Source: Vibrio penaeicida (GTDB lineage: Bacteria > Pseudomonadota > Gammaproteobacteria > Enterobacterales > Vibrionaceae). Taken from it: a stretch of DNA of 64,000 bases. The number at the start of each line of letters is the position of its first letter. Within the stretch, counting starts at the first letter, position 1. Made by a program: the position numbers and the translations under genes. The notes beneath the pieces were generated by a model. That model saw nothing but the letters and a program-made list of their open reading frames with translations. It searched no databases and was not told where the DNA came from. Positions 56,221 through 64,000 of the stretch are shown in pieces. The stretch is from assembly GCF_019977755.1 (NCBI RefSeq), contig NZ_AP025144.1, forward strand, positions 868,001 to 932,000, read 5' to 3'.

Positions 56221-57000
56221 CTAGGATTCCAGACGTTTCTTGGGAGGGAGATAGCTGTTCATTGAGTCTTTGATGTGCAAGTCAGGCTGCTTTTCCGTCA
56301 TCATCACAAAGGCTTGGATCTGCATATCTCGACGGTGAAAATTGTCGTCAGATTTACGCCTAACATTGATTGCTGACGGTTTGAACAAAGCCTGAGCAAG
56401 TAGAGTGCCGTATAACGTTGTAAGTAGGGCAATCGCCAGCCCTTTCCCCATGGTAGCCATGTCCCCATCTAAGCTATCCAGCATAACAATCAACCCAACC
56501 AGTGTGCCTATCATGCCAAATGCAGGAGAAAAATTTGCCATGGTACTCAACACATTGGCGGGTTGCGCTTCCTGCACTCGCTGGCTTTCGTTACTTTCAT
56601 CAAGCAAGTTACGAAGTGCCTTCCCTTTGTATCCCGTCCCTAATAGTTCTATGGCCATTGCAATGAAAGGGTCTTTTAACTCTTTATTCGTTAAGGCTTT
56701 CTCCAAGCCAGCAATGCCTTCGGTGCGATACACTTTGTTCCATTCTAGTGAGCGAACGATAGAAGAGTGCTTCAGTTTGGTTTCATTCCTACCATCAAAC
56801 AAGCTGGCTATAACCGCTTGAATAGCTTTAAAGAAAAGGGGATAAGAGTAACTAATTAAAGCCGCAGTTGATGTCCCCCCTGCAACAATAAGAAGGCTGG
56901 AAACACTCACAAAGAGCCAATAATTGTCGGTGCTTGATACTACAGCAGTCATTAATACTGCAACAGAAAACAGCCATCCCGTAATGGTGCTCAAAGACAT
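56221..57000 (-). CDS. MotA/PomA-like stator channel protein
   Basis: 259 residues with four hydrophobic helices (about 8-24, 30-52, 148-170, 182-204). The cytoplasmic loop YRTEGIAGLEKALTNKELKDPF and the third helix SPAFGMIGTLVGLIVMLDSL are strongly MotA/PomA-like, including the conserved Pro of helix 3. With the MotB-like partner (2-bp gap) it should form an ion-driven 5:2 stator. The start overlaps the stop of the FliG-like gene (TAATG). There is no long C-terminal tail as in ZorA of the Zorya defence system. Confidence 0.9.
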   Translation of the reverse strand: MSLSTITGWLFSVAVLMTAVVSSTDNYWLFVSVSSLLIVAGGTSTAALISYSYPLFFKAIQAVIASLFDGRNETKLKHSSIVRSLEWNKVYRTEGIAGLEKALTNKELKDPFIAMAIELLGTGYKGKALRNLLDESNESQRVQEAQPANVLSTMANFSPAFGMIGTLVGLIVMLDSLDGDMATMGKGLAIALLTTLYGTLLAQALFKPSAINVRRKSDDNFHRRDMQIQAFVMMTEKQPDLHIKDSMNSYLPPKKRLES

Positions 57001-58301
57001 TAGACTAGCCCCTCTAACTCACTCATTTTAAACTTATTTTCTTCTAACGCTTGACGCATGACTCTCACAATATTTTGTTTTGCAGCGTTTCTATCTTGTT
57101 CGTTGACGTCCGTTGCCATCTCTAATTCACTGATTACCATATTTACGTAGCGGTCTGGGCAGTCTGAAATTAGCGCTTTTACGCGTTCCACTGACATATC
57201 TGAAAAGGCATAAGCAAGCGTTTGGGCGTCAAGGTTTCGGATATGATTGCTAATGATTTGTGTCGGTGTTCGCCAAATGTCATCAAAGCTATAAAAGCGT
57301 TGTTTTAACTGCACATAAGCACCCGGAGACGTTTCTTTTAACTGGGTTAATAGGTCGTTTTGTTTGGTGATACTTAACCCATCGAGGATTTGAGTCAAAA
57401 CGAAAGGACCGTCGGTAGGTAGCGTTCTAAAGTCTGGAATGGATTGCGCTTTCGTCGCCAATGAAGAAGCAACATCATTAAAAGCAGTCATAGGCAGAGT
57501 GTCTAACCTTGCGATTTCCATAGCCAATTCAGCCTGATGTTCCGTTGGGTATAGAGAAAGCAGCGCTGCAGAATTCTCGGAAGAAAGTTGGCTAATCACC
57601 ATAGCCTGTATACGCTCAGGCTCATTCTCCAACAGCCAGCGGATTTGGTTGGTGGACAGAGTCTCAAGAAAATCAAATGGTTGTGACTTTCGGGTTGAAT
57701 GTGCGTGAGGGTTTGAGTCGACAAGAAGTTGCTTGAATGCTGCAACGTGTTTGGCTACTTGCTCACGATCATTTGGGTTTTGCTCCAAATAGCTTATGTA
57801 GCTAGGTATCTGAGAAGTCAGGCTAGGGTACATCGTGGTGAACATTGCTCTCCCAAGCTCTTGATAGACGCAAGCAAACATAGGCAGATTTTGTTCGTTC
57901 AAACTGAGCTTTTTAATGACCTGATCGACTTGATGGGGCTCGCTTAAACTGAATTTTACTAACTCTTGGCGACACGCCTCGTGCTCATAATACTGATGAG
58001 AAATTAAGGGCTCTGTTTGCACTGGAGATGCAGGCTGAGGAGCGTTTTGAGCATCACTATCTGTTTTTTTTGAGCGAGAACGAATAACCATAACGATTAG
58101 AATCAGTACCGCTAAGCCAAGTGCAATGAGCGCTAGCCAAACGTAATCTTGCCAAAATGCTTTCTCCTGAATTTGAGTGCTGTCTTTGCTGGGAAACTCA
58201 AAGGCAGTGCGGATGATATCCAGCGAGTCACCTCTAAGTGGGTTGTAGTCCACTTTTTGGATTAGAAGTTTTTTTAGGAGCTGCTCTTGCTTCTGCCCCA
58301 A
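57000..58301 (-). CDS. FliF-C-terminus/FliG-like fusion, 5' end unclear
   Basis: The open frame runs up to 58475, but sequence similarity starts near 58300 (TTG 58301, reading LGQKQEQLLKKLL). No start has a good ribosome site; GTG 58253 is an alternative. Counting from 58475, residues ~60-110 match the end of FliF (DYNPLRGDSLDIIRTAFEF, then EKAFWQDY), followed by one membrane helix (112-132). Residues ~265-345 resemble the FliG middle domain and ~350-491 the FliG C-terminal domain (FYSFDDIWRTPTQIISNHI, then LISDCPDRYVNMVISEL). So it couples a FliF-type anchor directly to FliG. The upstream FliF half is missing, and a frameshift or deletion at the joint is likely. It is coupled to the MotA-like gene. 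Confidence 0.75.
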   Translation of the reverse strand: MGQKQEQLLKKLLIQKVDYNPLRGDSLDIIRTAFEFPSKDSTQIQEKAFWQDYVWLALIALGLAVLILIVMVIRSRSKKTDSDAQNAPQPASPVQTEPLISHQYYEHEACRQELVKFSLSEPHQVDQVIKKLSLNEQNLPMFACVYQELGRAMFTTMYPSLTSQIPSYISYLEQNPNDREQVAKHVAAFKQLLVDSNPHAHSTRKSQPFDFLETLSTNQIRWLLENEPERIQAMVISQLSSENSAALLSLYPTEHQAELAMEIARLDTLPMTAFNDVASSLATKAQSIPDFRTLPTDGPFVLTQILDGLSITKQNDLLTQLKETSPGAYVQLKQRFYSFDDIWRTPTQIISNHIRNLDAQTLAYAFSDMSVERVKALISDCPDRYVNMVISELEMATDVNEQDRNAAKQNIVRVMRQALEENKFKMSELEGLV

Positions 58302-59064
58302 AGCCTTGAATCGAAAAGTTTGTACTGCCGTCAAAGTTGCGAAAGTAGTTACCGATAAAGGCAAAGTGAGCGCGTTCTGATGGGGTGTGCCCGCTGTAGT
58401 AACGTATAGAAAGGTCCGTAACATTTTGTATGTCTTCGCCATCAGTTGAAGTACCGTTGATACCAATGTAACCAAGAGCGACGCCGACCCCGCTCTCCTT
58501 TACATTTTTCTTTACGATTACATCCGGATCCTCCTTTATATCGAAGTTTCCCGTCCACACCACTTCGTTATTTTGAGTGCTAACTAGTGACATCGTGATG
58601 TTGTGAGTATTGTCGCTAAGAGGTGCTCGCCACGTTAGAAAGGCGTCGACACGTATTTTCTTTCCGAGTTTCCGCAGTTCATCATTACTTGAAAGCCCAT
58701 GCTTAAATTTTACGTTGGAGGCAGATAGGTTGACTTGTGTTTTTCCACATTCGATACAACTGCGTACTTTGATCCCATTGTTTTTCATTTTGGCTGTCAG
58801 TATCGATGTTAGCTTGAGCAGCTCGGTTTTTTCTTCATCCGTTACGGCTTTACCCTCGAAATACAAGGCGACGCTTTGGATCTTAGCTAGAGACTTGTTG
58901 TCTAAAATGTCGAACCAAAGATCATCGTGTTCTAGGAACTCTTCAACCGTTTGTGCTTCATTATCTTTTGCGGAGAAAAGTGTATTTAGAGGCTTAGAAA
59001 AAGCAATCGAAGAGTAAGAAAATAAAAGGGTGCTAATGGTTAGAGTCGTGATTTTTTTCCACAC
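58234..59064 (-). CDS. Secreted FlgO-like protein, probably truncated
   Basis: 276 residues with a signal peptide (MWKKITTLTISTLLFSYSSIAFS). Residues ~55-180 are FlgO-like in pattern: a helix LLKLTSILTAKMKNNGIKV, then KLGKKIRVDAFLTWRAPL and ITMSLVSTQNNEVVWTG. Residues ~190-262 show alternating beta strands (GVALGYIGING, then FSIQGFGAEARA), like the start of an outer-membrane barrel. The end (PKKTSNPKSGLQPT) has no family character and lies in another frame over the start of the FliF/FliG gene. I think the true C-terminus has been lost, or the frame shifts near 58270-58300. Confidence 0.6.
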   Translation of the reverse strand: MWKKITTLTISTLLFSYSSIAFSKPLNTLFSAKDNEAQTVEEFLEHDDLWFDILDNKSLAKIQSVALYFEGKAVTDEEKTELLKLTSILTAKMKNNGIKVRSCIECGKTQVNLSASNVKFKHGLSSNDELRKLGKKIRVDAFLTWRAPLSDNTHNITMSLVSTQNNEVVWTGNFDIKEDPDVIVKKNVKESGVGVALGYIGINGTSTDGEDIQNVTDLSIRYYSGHTPSERAHFAFIGNYFRNFDGSTNFSIQGFGAEARAAPKKTSNPKSGLQPT

Positions 59065-59323
59065 AATGAAACTCCATTCAGATCGGGGCTAGGGAAAAGA
59101 CCTCGAACTGATAGGCTAGGGGACTCGCACTATTTGAATCGCCTTGCACACATGATCCCGAGGGCTGGGTATGAAGAGTATTTTGTTAACCCTTTGGATT
59201 TCGTGCAATAAACCATTGAGCTGATGATTAAACGCATGGCGTGCTTTGTTTAGAGGGGGGATGTAGCTTGAAGTTATTTTGCCGCTCTGAGTGATCTGTA
59301 TATATATAAATGGTAGGTGCAGA

Positions 59324-60547
59324 TTAGCGTGCAACGAGGCGGTTTCGACCTTCTTCTTTTGCTTGATACAACAGGTCGTCAGCATCCCGAATAATCTCTT
59401 CTAGGTTTTGCTCTTCATTTCCAGAGCTAACCCCAATACTGACTGTTAGATGAATTTGCAAATCCTCGTATTGAACAGCCGTTTTCTCTATTCGCTGGCG
59501 CATGCTGTCTAGGCGGCTTTGGAATTCTTGATAATCCCCACAGTGTTGAATGCAGAACTCTTCACCACCAAATCTCACGGCAATTTCATTTTTGAAGTAG
59601 ATGGATATAATTTGCGCCACAGTAACCAGTGCTCTGTCGCCGCCATCGTGACCATAGGTATCATTCACTTTCTTAAAGAAATCGATATCAATCATGGCGA
59701 TATTGCGATTATCACAACATTTATTATTGTTCTCATTGAACAAGTAGCGACGATTCCAAAGCCCAGTTAACGCATCTTGATTAGCAATGCGATAAAGTTC
59801 ATCAGTGGCATCCTTCATGTCTAGAATGTGTTGCACACGGCAATAGAACTCTTCTTGGTTGAAAGGCTTATAAAGAAAATCGTTAGCGCCCGCCTTTAGG
59901 AATCGCGCAGTCATTGTTCGGTCGTTATTACCTGACAGACCAAGAATAGCCAAGTGGTTACGATCGTACTGGTTTCGAATTTCCCTAGTCATGGTAATAC
60001 CGTCTTTGTTCGGCATGTCATGATCGGTGATGATCATGGTGATATCAGGATTTTCTGCGAGTATATCAATCGCTTGTTGCCCATCATTCGCTTGTAAAGT
60101 GTCAATGTATTGATGCTCAAGGAGATACACTACGTGGTTTCTAACGGTAATCGAGTCGTCGACAACCAATGCTTTGTGCGTATGGTTTGCCATTAAACGC
60201 TTTAGAAGTGGGATCAAATAGGACACGGAAGCGCTGCTGTCTTTTGTGATGTAATCGAGTACACCCTTGGCAATAACATGTTCACGGATATTGTCATTAA
60301 ATTGCGCCGTAAGCACAATCGCACGGATCTTGTGTGATAAAACGAGATCGATGATTTCTCCGTCAGGACCATCGGGTAAGCAATAATCTAATACAGCACA
60401 AAGAAAGTCAGTATCTTGGCTTATTATGTTATTTGCCGCCTCTAAAGACTCGGCTAAGACAACCTCAAAACCAATTTGTTTAAGTTGCAAGTTAAGATAA
60501 TTACGAAAGGCTCGACTATCCTCGACAACCAAAATCCGATTTAGCAC
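59324..60547 (-). CDS. Two-receiver diguanylate cyclase
   Basis: 407 residues: receiver 1 (residues 1-120, Asp54 in AVLDYCLPDG), receiver 2 (~124-245, Asp175 in IITDHDMPNKDG), and a GGDEF domain (~255-405) with an active GGEEF at 327-331. The product-inhibition RxxD site is absent (FKNE at that place), so feedback control is probably weak. It makes cyclic di-GMP under phospho-control by an unknown kinase. It lies 259 bp upstream of the FlgO-like gene on the same strand and is divergent from dinB. Confidence 0.9.
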   Translation of the reverse strand: MLNRILVVEDSRAFRNYLNLQLKQIGFEVVLAESLEAANNIISQDTDFLCAVLDYCLPDGPDGEIIDLVLSHKIRAIVLTAQFNDNIREHVIAKGVLDYITKDSSASVSYLIPLLKRLMANHTHKALVVDDSITVRNHVVYLLEHQYIDTLQANDGQQAIDILAENPDITMIITDHDMPNKDGITMTREIRNQYDRNHLAILGLSGNNDRTMTARFLKAGANDFLYKPFNQEEFYCRVQHILDMKDATDELYRIANQDALTGLWNRRYLFNENNNKCCDNRNIAMIDIDFFKKVNDTYGHDGGDRALVTVAQIISIYFKNEIAVRFGGEEFCIQHCGDYQEFQSRLDSMRQRIEKTAVQYEDLQIHLTVSIGVSSGNEEQNLEEIIRDADDLLYQAKEEGRNRLVAR

Positions 60548-60751
60548 CAGCGCTCCATATTTCGTCTAATTCTTTAATTGACCTGTTTGTTAAGTCTAAT
60601 CACAAAAGTGAGTACTTCCATAAAAAAACATTTTATTTCCAGTGTCGTAAAAAGGATGAGACAGAATATACAATTGCTGAGCTTTTTGAACTGCCAAAAT
60701 TTGTCAGGAGAGTTTGGTAAGTGCTGGGCAATGCTTCAGACTTTTATTATA

Positions 60752-60767
60752 CTGATTTTTTATACAG
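60752..60767 (+). promoter_or_regulatory. LexA (SOS) box upstream of dinB
   Basis: CTGATTTTTTATACAG matches CTG-N10-CAG, with a perfect ACAG half. It lies 25-40 bp upstream of dinB, the expected position for an SOS operator. Confidence 0.8.
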
Positions 60768-60791
60768 TGTTTGTGTGAGAGCATTTGAGCA

Positions 60792-61859
60792 ATGGCAAAT
60801 GATGTGATGAAAAAAATAATTCATGTGGATATGGATTGCTTTTATGCCGCAGTGGAAATGCGCGATAATCCTTCCTATAGGGGGCGACCTCTTGCTGTCG
60901 GAGGAAGTGAAAAGCAACGAGGTGTTCTGAGTACGTGTAATTATGAAGCGCGTCAATTTGGTATTCGATCAGCAATGCCAACAGGTCAGGCTTTAAAACT
61001 CTGTCCCAATTTGCTGGTGGTGCCAGGGCGAATGCAAGTTTACGTTGATACCTCACGAAAAATACGCGAAATCTTTGAGCGGTATACTTCGATCATTGAG
61101 CCTCTCTCGCTTGATGAGGCTTATCTGGATGTTACTGAAACTCAAGTTCTTCATGGTAGCGCCACTTTGATAGCGGAAGCGATTCGTTATGATATTTGGA
61201 ATGAATTGAAATTGACGGCTTCTGCAGGCGTCGCACCTATCAAATTCTTAGCGAAAGTTGCATCTGACATTAACAAACCCAATGGCTTGTGCGTGATCCC
61301 GCCAGATAAGGTTCAGGAAACGATTGATACACTGACACTTGATAAAATTCCCGGCGTGGGAAAGGTATCTTTAGAGAAGCTGAATAACGCGGGCTTTTTT
61401 ACTTGCCAAGATATTCGTGAATCGGATTATCGCTCACTGCTGACTCAATTTGGTCGCCAAGGAGCCTCGCTATGGAAGCGAAGCCAAGGTATTGATAATC
61501 GAGATGTTGTTACTGAACGCGAGCGTAAGTCGGTTGGTGTAGAGCGTACTTTTTCTAAGAATATTCGCACGTTTGATGAGTGCTGGAAGGTGATTGCAAA
61601 CAAACTCTTCCCTGAATTAGAACATCGTTTAGTGAAAGCCTCACCAGAAAAAGCGATCATTAAACAAGGCATCAAAATGAAATTTGCTGATTTTCAACAA
61701 ACCACGATAGAGCATATTCATGGTGAACTAGAGCTGGAAGATTTTCGTGGCTTATTAGAAAAAGTGCTTCAACGTCAGAAAGGCAGAGAGATTCGTTTAC
61801 TCGGGTTGAGCGTTATGCTCAAACCCGAGCAAGAAGCCAGGCAGCTCAGCTTCTTTTGA
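60792..61859 (+). CDS. dinB: DNA polymerase IV
   Basis: 355 residues. Y-family motifs are intact: IIHVDMDCFYAAVEMRDNP (first catalytic Asp), STCNYEARQFGIRSAM, LSLDEAYLDVTE (Asp-Glu pair near residue 108), and KIPGVGKVSLEKL in the thumb. The C-terminal QLSFF end fits a beta-clamp motif. It is a translesion polymerase of the SOS response, consistent with the LexA box upstream. It is convergent with the RecQ-family gene, 13 bp away. Confidence 0.95.
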   Translation: MANDVMKKIIHVDMDCFYAAVEMRDNPSYRGRPLAVGGSEKQRGVLSTCNYEARQFGIRSAMPTGQALKLCPNLLVVPGRMQVYVDTSRKIREIFERYTSIIEPLSLDEAYLDVTETQVLHGSATLIAEAIRYDIWNELKLTASAGVAPIKFLAKVASDINKPNGLCVIPPDKVQETIDTLTLDKIPGVGKVSLEKLNNAGFFTCQDIRESDYRSLLTQFGRQGASLWKRSQGIDNRDVVTERERKSVGVERTFSKNIRTFDECWKVIANKLFPELEHRLVKASPEKAIIKQGIKMKFADFQQTTIEHIHGELELEDFRGLLEKVLQRQKGREIRLLGLSVMLKPEQEARQLSFF

Positions 61860-61872
61860 TCCCAATATACAC

Positions 61873-63792
61873 CTAATTGCCAGTTACTAACTCTAGAACT
61901 TCACTAAATGGGGTACTTTCCAATTGACCAAACCCTTCCATTTGCCTTGCTTTAAGTCGTGTCGATTCTGGTGTGGTGATTCCACATAAAAAGCGCGCGA
62001 GCGCTTTTGGTGTTGCCTTATCTTTCATGGCATGTTGATAAGGTGCGATCCAATGTGGGATATTCTCTCGTTCGTATTCAGCGGAATTTGAAGATGGCAG
62101 GGTGGCAACATGCCCGTTGCAGACTGAGCAGTGTTGGCAATTTTCTGGGGCGTTTTCATCAGCAAAGTAGCGTGCAAGTTGTTGGCTTAAGCATCGACTG
62201 TCTTCAAAAAATGCGACCATCTCCCGAATTCGATTGATTTCACTGGCTTCTTTTTGCTCGAACAAAAGGTGTATTTGATCGGCTAATTCGTGGGGGGATT
62301 TTTGGGTATCCAATACACGGTAAACATCGGTCGCTTGTTTGCTTTCCAACTCAATCCAACCATTTTCATGAAAGTAGTCCAAGGCAGAAACCACTCGGCT
62401 TCGTTCTGCTGAGTAACCTTGCCATAGAGCGTCAAAATCCAGTGTATGCCAAGTCTTAGCTTTAGGAGAGCATTGGAAAATCGTTTCGACGAATTGTTTC
62501 CTTTCCCCTTGGAATCGCTGGAAAATCGCTTGTTGAGCGACATTTAACTTGAATCGATAATCTGCGAAATAGGTAAACCGCGGTTCAATGACGCCTTGCA
62601 GTTCAAGGTAAACCAGTAAGGTTTTTAACGGGAGTTGACGAATATTGACCTCTTTTGAAAGCCTATTGAGCATAATGCTCCACTCGTCTGAGTGTTCGTA
62701 TATCTGCTCAATAACCATTTGAATGGAATGAGCATCGGGTGTATCGCCGTACACAAAGTTCTCTAATACTGTTAACCCCGATTTGTCACCGAGCAAAATA
62801 CACTGGGAGCTTTGCCCATCTCGACCGGCTCGACCAATTTCTTGCGAGTAGTTTTCGATAGACTTTGGTAAGTCAAAATGAATAACGCGGCGAATGTCGG
62901 CTTTATCCACTCCCATTCCAAAGGCTATGGTAGCGACGATACAAGGAACATGACCTAGCATAAATGCATGCTGGATTCGCTCGCGATCTTCGCTTTTTAA
63001 ACCTGCATGGTAAGCCTGAACTTGTACCCCGTGATTACGTAGGAACCCAGCAACTTGTTCAGCCGTTTGCTGTAAAGTGACATAAACAATAGTGGGTTCT
63101 GAAGGCGAGCCATTGATAATGGTTGCCAACTTTTCCAACCGATCTTCGGCAAGACAAGGTCGAATATTTAAATGCAGGTTAGACCGATAAAACCCCGTAA
63201 TGGTGATGTGTTCCGGCTGAATGGCAAACTTACTCTGCATATCTGAGATGACTTGCGGCGTGGCCGTAGCGGTTAACAGCAATGCTTGCGGAATGTTCAA
63301 CGCTTGTTGGTATTGAGGCAGCTTTAAATAGTCAGGGCGAAAGTTGTGCCCCCATTCAGAGATACAGTGTGCTTCATCCACGACCATCATAGAGATGGGA
63401 ACTTGTGAAATGAATTGACGAAAACGCTCGTTTTTCAACCTTTCAACTGAAATCATCAGTATCTTAGTTGTCCCATTTCGGACAGACTGCATGATGCGTT
63501 GAGTGGTTTCTCTGTCTTGGGTTGAATCGATGGATTCGGCTTCAATGCCTTTACTTTTTAAAAACTGAAGTTGATCCTTTATTAATGCTAAAAGTGGTGA
63601 AATCACCAAGGTTAAGTGAGGAAGGTGCAAGGCGGGCAGCTGGTAGCAAAGGGATTTACCTGAACCAGTCGGAAAAATCGCCGCACTAGAATGACCTTGC
63701 AGAACGTGATTCACTACATCATTCTGACCTTTTCTTAGCTCGTTAAAGCCGAATACGTGCTGCAAACTTTGGCGAATAGCCTGATCGACCAT
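61873..63792 (-). CDS. RecQ-family ATP-dependent DNA helicase
   Basis: 639 residues. The SF2 helicase motifs are clear: Walker A FPTGSGKSLCYQLPA near residue 42, VVDEAHCISEWGHNFRPDY, LLTATATPQV, and IGRAGRDGQSS. A cysteine cluster (CQHCSVCNGH near residue 560) is a zinc site. The C-terminus lacks a clear HRDC domain, so it is a RecQ-like enzyme rather than the standard RecQ. It unwinds 3'-5' in DNA repair. A degenerate tandem repeat lies before its start. Confidence 0.9.
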   Translation of the reverse strand: MVDQAIRQSLQHVFGFNELRKGQNDVVNHVLQGHSSAAIFPTGSGKSLCYQLPALHLPHLTLVISPLLALIKDQLQFLKSKGIEAESIDSTQDRETTQRIMQSVRNGTTKILMISVERLKNERFRQFISQVPISMMVVDEAHCISEWGHNFRPDYLKLPQYQQALNIPQALLLTATATPQVISDMQSKFAIQPEHITITGFYRSNLHLNIRPCLAEDRLEKLATIINGSPSEPTIVYVTLQQTAEQVAGFLRNHGVQVQAYHAGLKSEDRERIQHAFMLGHVPCIVATIAFGMGVDKADIRRVIHFDLPKSIENYSQEIGRAGRDGQSSQCILLGDKSGLTVLENFVYGDTPDAHSIQMVIEQIYEHSDEWSIMLNRLSKEVNIRQLPLKTLLVYLELQGVIEPRFTYFADYRFKLNVAQQAIFQRFQGERKQFVETIFQCSPKAKTWHTLDFDALWQGYSAERSRVVSALDYFHENGWIELESKQATDVYRVLDTQKSPHELADQIHLLFEQKEASEINRIREMVAFFEDSRCLSQQLARYFADENAPENCQHCSVCNGHVATLPSSNSAEYERENIPHWIAPYQHAMKDKATPKALARFLCGITTPESTRLKARQMEGFGQLESTPFSEVLELVTGN

Positions 63793-63826
63793 GTAAAACC
63801 TTCCCCTCTTTGTATCAATCCGGCTA

Positions 63827-63928
63827 TTCTAACAGACCCTAAAGTTCTAACAGCCTCTAGTTTCTAAAAGATCTAAGCTTTAACAGATCTTGGTTTTTAA
63901 CAGATATACGTTTCTAACGGTTTTAAGT
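63827..63928. repeat. Six ~17-bp degenerate tandem repeats (TTCTAACAGATCTAAG core)
   Basis: Units begin TTCTAACAG or TTTAACAG at about 63827, 63845, 63862, 63879, 63895 and 63912. They lie between the RecQ-like gene and the partial gene at the window end. The first unit also holds AACAGACCCTAAAG, shared with the edge of MITE copy 1. Confidence 0.7.
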
Positions 63929-63944
63929 TTGGTGAATAAAAAAT

Positions 63945-64000
63945 ATGAATAAGTCTGAGGTTCGGCAGGCATTTCTAGATGAATTGCAGCGCATACATAA
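63945..64000 (+). CDS. Start of unknown gene, cut by window end
   Basis: ATG 63945 opens a frame reading MNKSEVRQAFLDELQRIH that runs to the window end with no stop. It has a modest AAAAA-rich upstream stretch. Eighteen residues are too few to assign a family. Confidence 0.4.
   Translation, partial: MNKSEVRQAFLDELQRIH

Noticed and set aside
55574..57000. MotA/MotB-like pair as a Zorya-type anti-phage system
   Set aside because: The MotA-like protein lacks the long ZorA tail, and no ZorC, ZorD or ZorE-like nuclease or helicase is linked. The adjacent partner is FliG-like.
59116..59385. 89-residue minus-strand frame between the GGDEF gene and the FlgO-like gene
   Set aside because: Its only start lies inside the GGDEF gene, there is no ribosome site, and the sequence has no family character. 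Probably chance.

Overview
The window looks like a chromosomal segment of a Vibrionaceae bacterium, most probably a Vibrio. The sodium-pumping NADH:quinone reductase operon nqrABCDEF is followed by apbE and nqrM. There is an OmpK-type porin, a DUF2850 protein, and a recC-recB-recD / argA / mltA-tcdA-csdE / csdA order that resembles the Escherichia coli chromosome but lacks ptrA. There is no prophage, CRISPR array, rRNA or tRNA that I can see.

Layout. 1-3.3 kb: a GntP-type permease (cut by the window start), its probable CdaR-type regulator and a gamma-glutamylcyclotransferase-like gene, all on the minus strand. 3.3-8.3 kb: an AT-rich gap, then a four-gene chaperone-usher pilus operon of the CS1/alternate type (DUF4402 pilin, small secreted subunit, chaperone, TcfC/CooC-like usher). 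8.5-16.5 kb: single metabolic and stress genes (MOSC protein, FrnE-like oxidoreductase, YqaE, PatB/MalY-type lyase, dapD, the SOS gene yebG, a LysR/TDT-transporter pair, a methyltransferase). 17-26.5 kb: recC, recB, recD. 27-36 kb: argA, mltA, tcdA, csdE, csdA, yajL, panE, ompK. 36.5-38.6 kb: a LON-domain gene plus an ECF sigma factor and its ChrR anti-sigma factor. 38.7-43.3 kb: ampG, a periplasmic cyclophilin, yajG, rlmG, bolA. 43.7-50.9 kb: the Na+-NQR operon with its flavin transferase and iron-sulfur maturation factors. 51-55.4 kb: a large AsmA-family protein and a small secreted protein. 55.6-60.5 kb: an unusual cluster encoding MotB-like, MotA-like and FliF-C-terminus/FliG-like proteins, a FlgO-like secreted protein, and a two-receiver GGDEF protein. 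60.8-64 kb: dinB, a RecQ-family helicase and the start of another gene.

Most notable. (1) The 55.6-59.1 kb cluster encodes a stator pair plus a rotor-like protein in which the end of FliF is joined to FliG, with no flagellar gene near it. The joint with the upstream gene carries an apparent frameshift or deletion scar. This looks like a flagellum-independent, ion-driven motor module, or its decaying remnant. (2) Two copies of a ~270 bp element with perfect 18-bp terminal inverted repeats and TA flanks form the 3' ends of two genes, and show compensatory base changes in internal stems. (3) Several short arrays of degenerate 15-19 bp tandem repeats lie at gene edges. (4) Two promoters match the ECF sigma/ChrR type, one in front of the LON-domain gene and one in front of the sigma gene itself.
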